NCBI RefSeq assembly: GCF_003313245.1
Contig: NZ_QJSD01000002.1
Coordinates: 372,001-436,000 of the forward strand
Source of the DNA: Primorskyibacter marinus
Lineage (GTDB): Bacteria > Pseudomonadota > Alphaproteobacteria > Rhodobacterales > Rhodobacteraceae
Reading direction: 5' to 3'
Length of the DNA: 64,000 nucleotides
Shown here: positions 63,315 to 64,000 of the stretch, piece by piece
Layout: each line of letters begins with the position of its first letter
Numbering within the stretch: position 1 is the first letter of the stretch
Made by a program: the position numbers and the translations under genes
The notes under the pieces: generated by a model
What the model was told of the DNA's origin: nothing
What the model saw: only the letters and a program-made list of their open reading frames with translations
Databases searched by the model: none

Positions 63315-64000
63315 ATGACGTTCGATTTCGACCGCCTTATTGATCGTCGCGGAACCCATTCTTCAAAGTGGGATGCGATGGAGCCGCTTTTCGGCGTCTC
63401 TCCGAAAGACGGTCTGGCAATGTGGACGGCAGATTCCGACTATCCGACAGCCCCTTGCGTCATTGATGCGGTTCGCGCCGCTGCTGATCTGGGCATTTTC
63501 GGCTATTTCGCGGATCCCAGCGCGTATGACGCGGCGATCTGTTGGTGGATGGCGACGCGCCACAACTGGCAGATAGAGCCGGATTGGATTCTGACGTCCG
63601 CCGGACTGGGCAATGCGATCGGGCTTTGCCTTGATGTCTACACAGACCCCGGTGACGGGGTGGTGATCTTCTCGCCGGTCTATCACGAATTTTCCGGCAA
63701 GATCCGCAGGGCGGGGCGCGAAGTCGTCGAAATTCCGCTGATCCTTGACGGGGACCGCTACCAGATTGATCTGGATGCGGCGCAGGCCCGGTTGACCGGT
63801 GCCGAGAAGATGCTGATCTGGTGCTCGCCGCAAAACCCCTCTGGCCGGATCTGGACCGGGGATGAACTGCGTACCGTGGCGGAATTTGCCCGCGCCAATG
63901 ATCTGGTGCTTGTCTCGGATGAGGTGCATCACGATCTGATCATGCCGGGCAATAGCTTTGTGCCGATGGATGTCGCGGTGCCAGAGATCCGCGACCGCCT
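63315..64000 (+). CDS. MalY/PatB-type PLP-dependent C-S lyase, N-terminal part (runs off window)
   Basis: From the ATG at 63315 (AGGAG six bases upstream) an open frame runs to the window end, giving about 228 residues. The protein begins TFDFDRLIDRRGTHSSKWD, typical of the MalY/PatB cystathionine beta-lyase group, with WTADSDYPTAP, GYFADPS, WCSPQNPSGR and VLVSDEVHHDL (PLP-contacting Asp). The catalytic Lys should be just outside the window. Expected reaction is beta-elimination from cystathionine or cysteine conjugates. Confidence 0.92.
   Translation, partial: MTFDFDRLIDRRGTHSSKWDAMEPLFGVSPKDGLAMWTADSDYPTAPCVIDAVRAAADLGIFGYFADPSAYDAAICWWMATRHNWQIEPDWILTSAGLGNAIGLCLDVYTDPGDGVVIFSPVYHEFSGKIRRAGREVVEIPLILDGDRYQIDLDAAQARLTGAEKMLIWCSPQNPSGRIWTGDELRTVAEFARANDLVLVSDEVHHDLIMPGNSFVPMDVAVPEIRDR

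Overview
The window is chromosomal DNA from an alphaproteobacterium, most likely a member of the Rhodobacteraceae/Roseobacter group. The evidence is high GC by eye, the 41-residue zinc-free form of ribosomal protein L36, genes of families typical of the group (DUF4170, DUF1491, DUF2125, a TIGR03862-like flavoprotein), and three copies of an intergenic hairpin element with an AGTATTT...AAGAAGAAG tail of the kind I associate with this family. It holds about 69 protein-coding genes and one tRNA. I saw no insertion sequence, phage, CRISPR array or rRNA operon. This is mostly ordered core genome, with some paralogues whose catalytic motifs have decayed.

Layout. 1-737 is the end of a PLP aminotransferase, followed by ftsK, lolA, a lytic-transglycosylase lipoprotein (minus strand) and hspQ. 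5828-6246 has no gene but several hairpins, one with a T-tract. 6247-7075 (minus) is an RsbW/RsbV-type pair, divergent from a thiolase (7174-8346). 8375-10965 (minus) is an OmpR regulator with a PAS hybrid kinase. It diverges from a seven-gene plus-strand cluster (11162-19951): acyl-CoA synthetase, LivG, LivH, LivM, LivK and LivF transport genes and a PaaK-like protein, probably for uptake and CoA activation of an unknown carboxylic acid. 20123-20462 carries a terminator, rpmJ and tRNA-Val(GAC). 21579-24048 (minus) is an LPS block (DUF4170, WaaA-like, lpxK), followed by a CysQ-type phosphatase, TldE/PmbA and DUF2125. 28135-32241 (plus) holds an SDR, a crotonase, an MscS channel and a flavoprotein. 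33031-37080 (minus) is holA-lptE-leuS. A glycosyltransferase, a GntR regulator, gshA, rsmE, ubiA, a BON/OmpA protein and pgsA-moaD-moaE fill 37253-46974.

47428-57364 (minus) is a long housekeeping block: folK, rpoZ, spoT, DUF2062, pdxJ, acpS, lepB, rnc, a DMT transporter, era, DUF1491 and recO. 57463-60909 (plus) has a NYN nuclease-like protein, ispH, a likely unannotated 27-residue membrane ORF, a methyltransferase, rnhA and a TRIC-type channel protein, several joined by start/stop overlaps. 60944-63188 (minus) is def, a degenerate def paralogue, fmt and a small membrane protein. The window ends inside a MalY/PatB-type C-S lyase gene.

The points most worth following are the PaaK-like protein without a normal P-loop at the end of the transport cluster, the peptide-deformylase paralogue that has lost its metal-binding Cys and catalytic Glu, the WaaA homologue lacking the usual active-site motifs, the translationally coupled 27-residue membrane ORF, the dispersed hairpin element (one copy supplies the fmt ribosome-binding site), and a palindrome placed like an activator site in front of the transport cluster.
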